46,420 nucleotides of DNA from Candidatus Accumulibacter contiguus (GTDB lineage: Bacteria > Pseudomonadota > Gammaproteobacteria > Burkholderiales > Rhodocyclaceae), in NCBI RefSeq assembly GCF_012940005.1, contig NZ_SPMX01000058.1, forward strand, positions 1 to 46,420. Direction: 5' to 3'. The position numbers were made by a program, and so were the translations under genes. Each line of letters starts with the position of its first letter. Position 1 is the first letter of the stretch. This document shows positions 44,588 through 46,420 of the stretch, one piece after another. The notes below the pieces were generated by a model. That model was not told the DNA's origin and ran no database searches. It saw only the letters and a program-made list of their open reading frames with translations.

Positions 44588-45712
44588 TCAAGATTCCCTC
44601 CTCTCGCCAGCAACGCGGCGATACGTGTCCAGCCACTGGGCTCGTACCCGCGTCCAAGCAAATCGCTCGGCTTGTCTCAGGCCGGCCTGCCTCAGACCTG
44701 CGGCCAGAGAAGCGTCCTGTAAAACACGCAGAAGTTCTCGTGCCATGGCCTCGTGATCACCGATTGGGACCAGCAGGCCGGAAACGCCCTGCTCAATCAT
44801 GTCCGGGATCCCGCCCGCACAGGTACTCACTACCGGAACACCACTTGCAAATGCCTCGAGGATCGAGATCGGCATGTTGTCTACGGTACTCGGATTGAGC
44901 AGGCAATCCGCAGTGGCGTACAGTGCCGGGATATCCGAGTTTTCAATGCGACCGGAAAAGCGCACACGCTCCTGCAGGCCCAACTCCGCAACCAGCGCCT
45001 GCAAGCGAAACAGTTCCGGGCCACTCCCGGCAACGGTCAGCCGGGCCCGCGGAAAGGTGGGCAGTATACGCGCGAAGGCACGTATTGCTGTCGGCATGTC
45101 GTACCAGGGTTCCAGATTACGGGTGACCACCAGATGCGGAGCATCACCGAAGGATCGCTGTGGAACCGGCGCAAAGCGCGAAAGATCAATGATGTTCGGG
45201 ATTACTTCGGCAGTTAGTCCGTATCGGGAAAACACCCGCTGCAGGAATGCCGAAGGCGTGACTCGCAAGGATACCTTGGCCAGCATGCGGAGCACGTGTC
45301 GTGGCGCATGCGCCAAGAACTTGTCGGCATACCCACCCCGGTAGTTGATGATCACGGGAGTGTTGCGCAGATGCGCGATCCATATTGCCGGAGCTGCAAT
45401 CAGATGCCATGCCCAGCCGGAATTGGCCAGAACATGCATCACCCCTGCTCGCCCGGCGGCCTGCCAGAGATGCAGCAGATATGGCAGAAGACGAAAGCCC
45501 GCGCGCACCACGGGCAGGCGGCCAATCCACTCAGGCCGATAGGGTGAATTGGTACGCACCAGCGCCACATCCAGGCCCTCGGCCCGCAGCAGGCGGACGA
45601 GCTGGTCGCATTGACCCGCCATGCCACCGGACGGCGGCGGTAGCGGTCCGACCACGCAAATCGCTGGCCAGCGTCCGTCGATGTCCAGAACCTGTCGCGT
45701 GTCACTAGCCAT
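44588..45712 (-). CDS. Glycosyltransferase family 4 protein
   Basis: 374 residues, GT-B fold. The N-terminal ICVVGPLPPPSGGMAGQCDQLVRLL binds acceptor. The C-terminal half shows LVVTRNLEPWYDMPTAIRAF, TVAGSGPELFRLQ and the E-x7-E-type SILEAFASGVPVVSTCAGGIPDMI donor-binding motif. Adds a sugar (donor unknown) to the EPS repeat unit. ATG 45710-45712 with GGGA 8 bp upstream was chosen over a GTG two codons earlier. First gene of the minus-strand EPS group; 144 bp precede the ligase gene. Confidence 0.9.
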   Translation of the reverse strand: MASDTRQVLDIDGRWPAICVVGPLPPPSGGMAGQCDQLVRLLRAEGLDVALVRTNSPYRPEWIGRLPVVRAGFRLLPYLLHLWQAAGRAGVMHVLANSGWAWHLIAAPAIWIAHLRNTPVIINYRGGYADKFLAHAPRHVLRMLAKVSLRVTPSAFLQRVFSRYGLTAEVIPNIIDLSRFAPVPQRSFGDAPHLVVTRNLEPWYDMPTAIRAFARILPTFPRARLTVAGSGPELFRLQALVAELGLQERVRFSGRIENSDIPALYATADCLLNPSTVDNMPISILEAFASGVPVVSTCAGGIPDMIEQGVSGLLVPIGDHEAMARELLRVLQDASLAAGLRQAGLRQAERFAWTRVRAQWLDTYRRVAGERRES

Positions 45713-46272
45713 TGTCACATTCCCGACCCAGAAGCTGGTTGATGACAGAAGTTTTCAGTTTGCGTTCCTCTCTCTGACAACACATTGTGCGCACTCAGCC
45801 ATGGAGTGAATTCCCTTAGAATATTCTGGCGAGGTATCTGCGACGAGGAAGTATGTCACGGGTCACGGGCAAGGGGTCAATGGGAACGTTATCGAAACAG
45901 CCTCTTGCTGCGCTTCTCGGGTCCATTTTTTGTATAGAATACACAGGCTTTGAAATTCATAGCAGTCAATCAACTGCAACCGATGAAGTTCCATGGGGCT
46001 CCATTTGTCCAGGGAAATGGGTACCGACGCAGTCGGTTTGCAAACCGTGTTGACGGTAGCCTGTATTTCGGGCTTGGGACCAGGACTACTCATTCCCAAT
46101 AATCCCGTGTTACGCAAAGAGGCGCCAAGTCGCTTGGCCGCCACACGGTGACTGCGCTTCCGACCCCTTTGGCGCGTGCTGATCAGGTCTTCAACAACGC
46201 CACCGAACTGCAGCTGCAACTTTGGGTGAGTGCCTGATTGCACAAATATTAACAGGATAAGGCAGGTACTGA
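45713..46272. other. Divergent intergenic region of the EPS cluster
   Basis: This 560-bp gap between the glycosyltransferase and the asparagine-synthase-like gene has no convincing gene. One open minus-strand frame (45863-46243) lacks recognisable features. A perfect 14-bp palindrome CGGTTTG-CAAACCG lies at 46034-46047 and could be an operator. No sigma-54 consensus was found on either strand. Confidence 0.4.
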
Positions 46273-46420
46273 ATGGCGAAGATTTGCGGCTTCATCAGCG
46301 ATGACGTTCGACCCGAGGCGGTGGATGTGACGCTGCAGGCCATGCTGGGAACGATGAAACACGATGATCGGGAACATCGGGAGTTCTGTTTCCCGTTTGC
46401 GGGTGGCGGACTGGCCATAC
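46273..46420 (+). CDS. Asparagine-synthase-like amidotransferase, N-terminal part (runs off window)
   Basis: Forty-nine codons are open to the window end: MAKICGFISDDVRPEAV, LQAMLGTMKHDD, REFCFPFAGGGLAI. The KICGF start followed by a hydrophilic helix and a GGGLAI strand resembles the class II glutamine amidotransferase domain of AsnB-like proteins, which are frequent in exosortase-associated EPS clusters. In active enzymes the cysteine is residue 2 (MCGI); here it is residue 5, so glutaminase activity would need processing or is absent. ATG 46273 has only a weak AGG upstream; another start cannot be excluded. Confidence 0.6.
   Translation, partial: MAKICGFISDDVRPEAVDVTLQAMLGTMKHDDREHREFCFPFAGGGLAI

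Noticed and set aside
45863-46243. A 126-codon minus-strand frame in the EPS intergenic gap
   Set aside because: No domain, no start signal and irregular composition; treated as non-coding.

Overview
The window reads as a chromosomal segment of a GC-rich betaproteobacterium, most likely a Rhodocyclales member close to Candidatus Accumulibacter. This is inferred from gene content, not from a marker gene: a glycogen operon (glk-glgP-glgB-glgX), Mo-nitrogenase accessory genes (nifQ, nifE), a PEP-CTERM protein with an extracellular-polysaccharide cluster, an argJ/DUF815/mutT-type neighbourhood, and several sigma-54 promoters. No rRNA, tRNA or CRISPR array was seen.

Bases 1-12580 are an accessory, heavily rearranged zone. 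A DUF6399-type transposase remnant cuts off an AAA ATPase that ends a type I restriction-modification operon (hsdM, DUF1016 nuclease-like gene, hsdS). No hsdR is present here. Next come a modC-like scrap, a YafQ/DinJ toxin-antitoxin pair, a 316-bp non-autonomous element with terminal inverted repeats and a 6-bp target duplication, and a divergent nifQ/nifE pair with well-formed sigma-54 and NifA sites. nifE is cut after about 384 codons, and at the same point a vapC toxin gene is cut from the other side. Remnants of IS110-, IS91- and IS630-type transposases and a Doc/MazE-like pair follow. The zone ends in a DUF815 ATPase gene lacking its 5' part.

Bases 12.9-26.7 kb are core metabolism. They hold a Nudix/ThiE-like fusion, the glycogen operon on the minus strand (glucokinase, phosphorylase, branching and debranching enzymes), a lysozyme-like protein, an FAD-linked dehydrogenase, and a minus-strand group rhodanese-nadA-hslO. 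The Hsp33 (hslO) has an unusual H/C/D/C set in place of the four-cysteine zinc switch.

Bases 26.8-31.7 kb form a nitrogen-control locus: glnA behind two NtrC-like sites and a sigma-54-like promoter, a strong terminator, a small DUF4124 protein, then ntrB and ntrC. birA and coaX overlap behind it. Bases 33.3-36.9 kb hold a poorly understood module: a DUF350 membrane protein, an SPFH/SHOCT protein, a zinc-ribbon DUF4178 membrane protein and a small membrane protein whose frame is broken at a T9 run.

Bases 37-46.4 kb are a surface-polysaccharide region. They hold a PEP-CTERM protein with its own sigma-54 promoter, a DUF2914 membrane protein, a chemoreceptor fragment, and a minus-strand cluster of glycosyltransferase, O-antigen-ligase-like protein, polysaccharide deacetylase, methyltransferase and flippase. 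An asparagine-synthase-like gene begins divergently and runs off the window end. Three single-base frameshifts (G7 run, missing base near 10767, T9 run) could be real decay or sequencing error.
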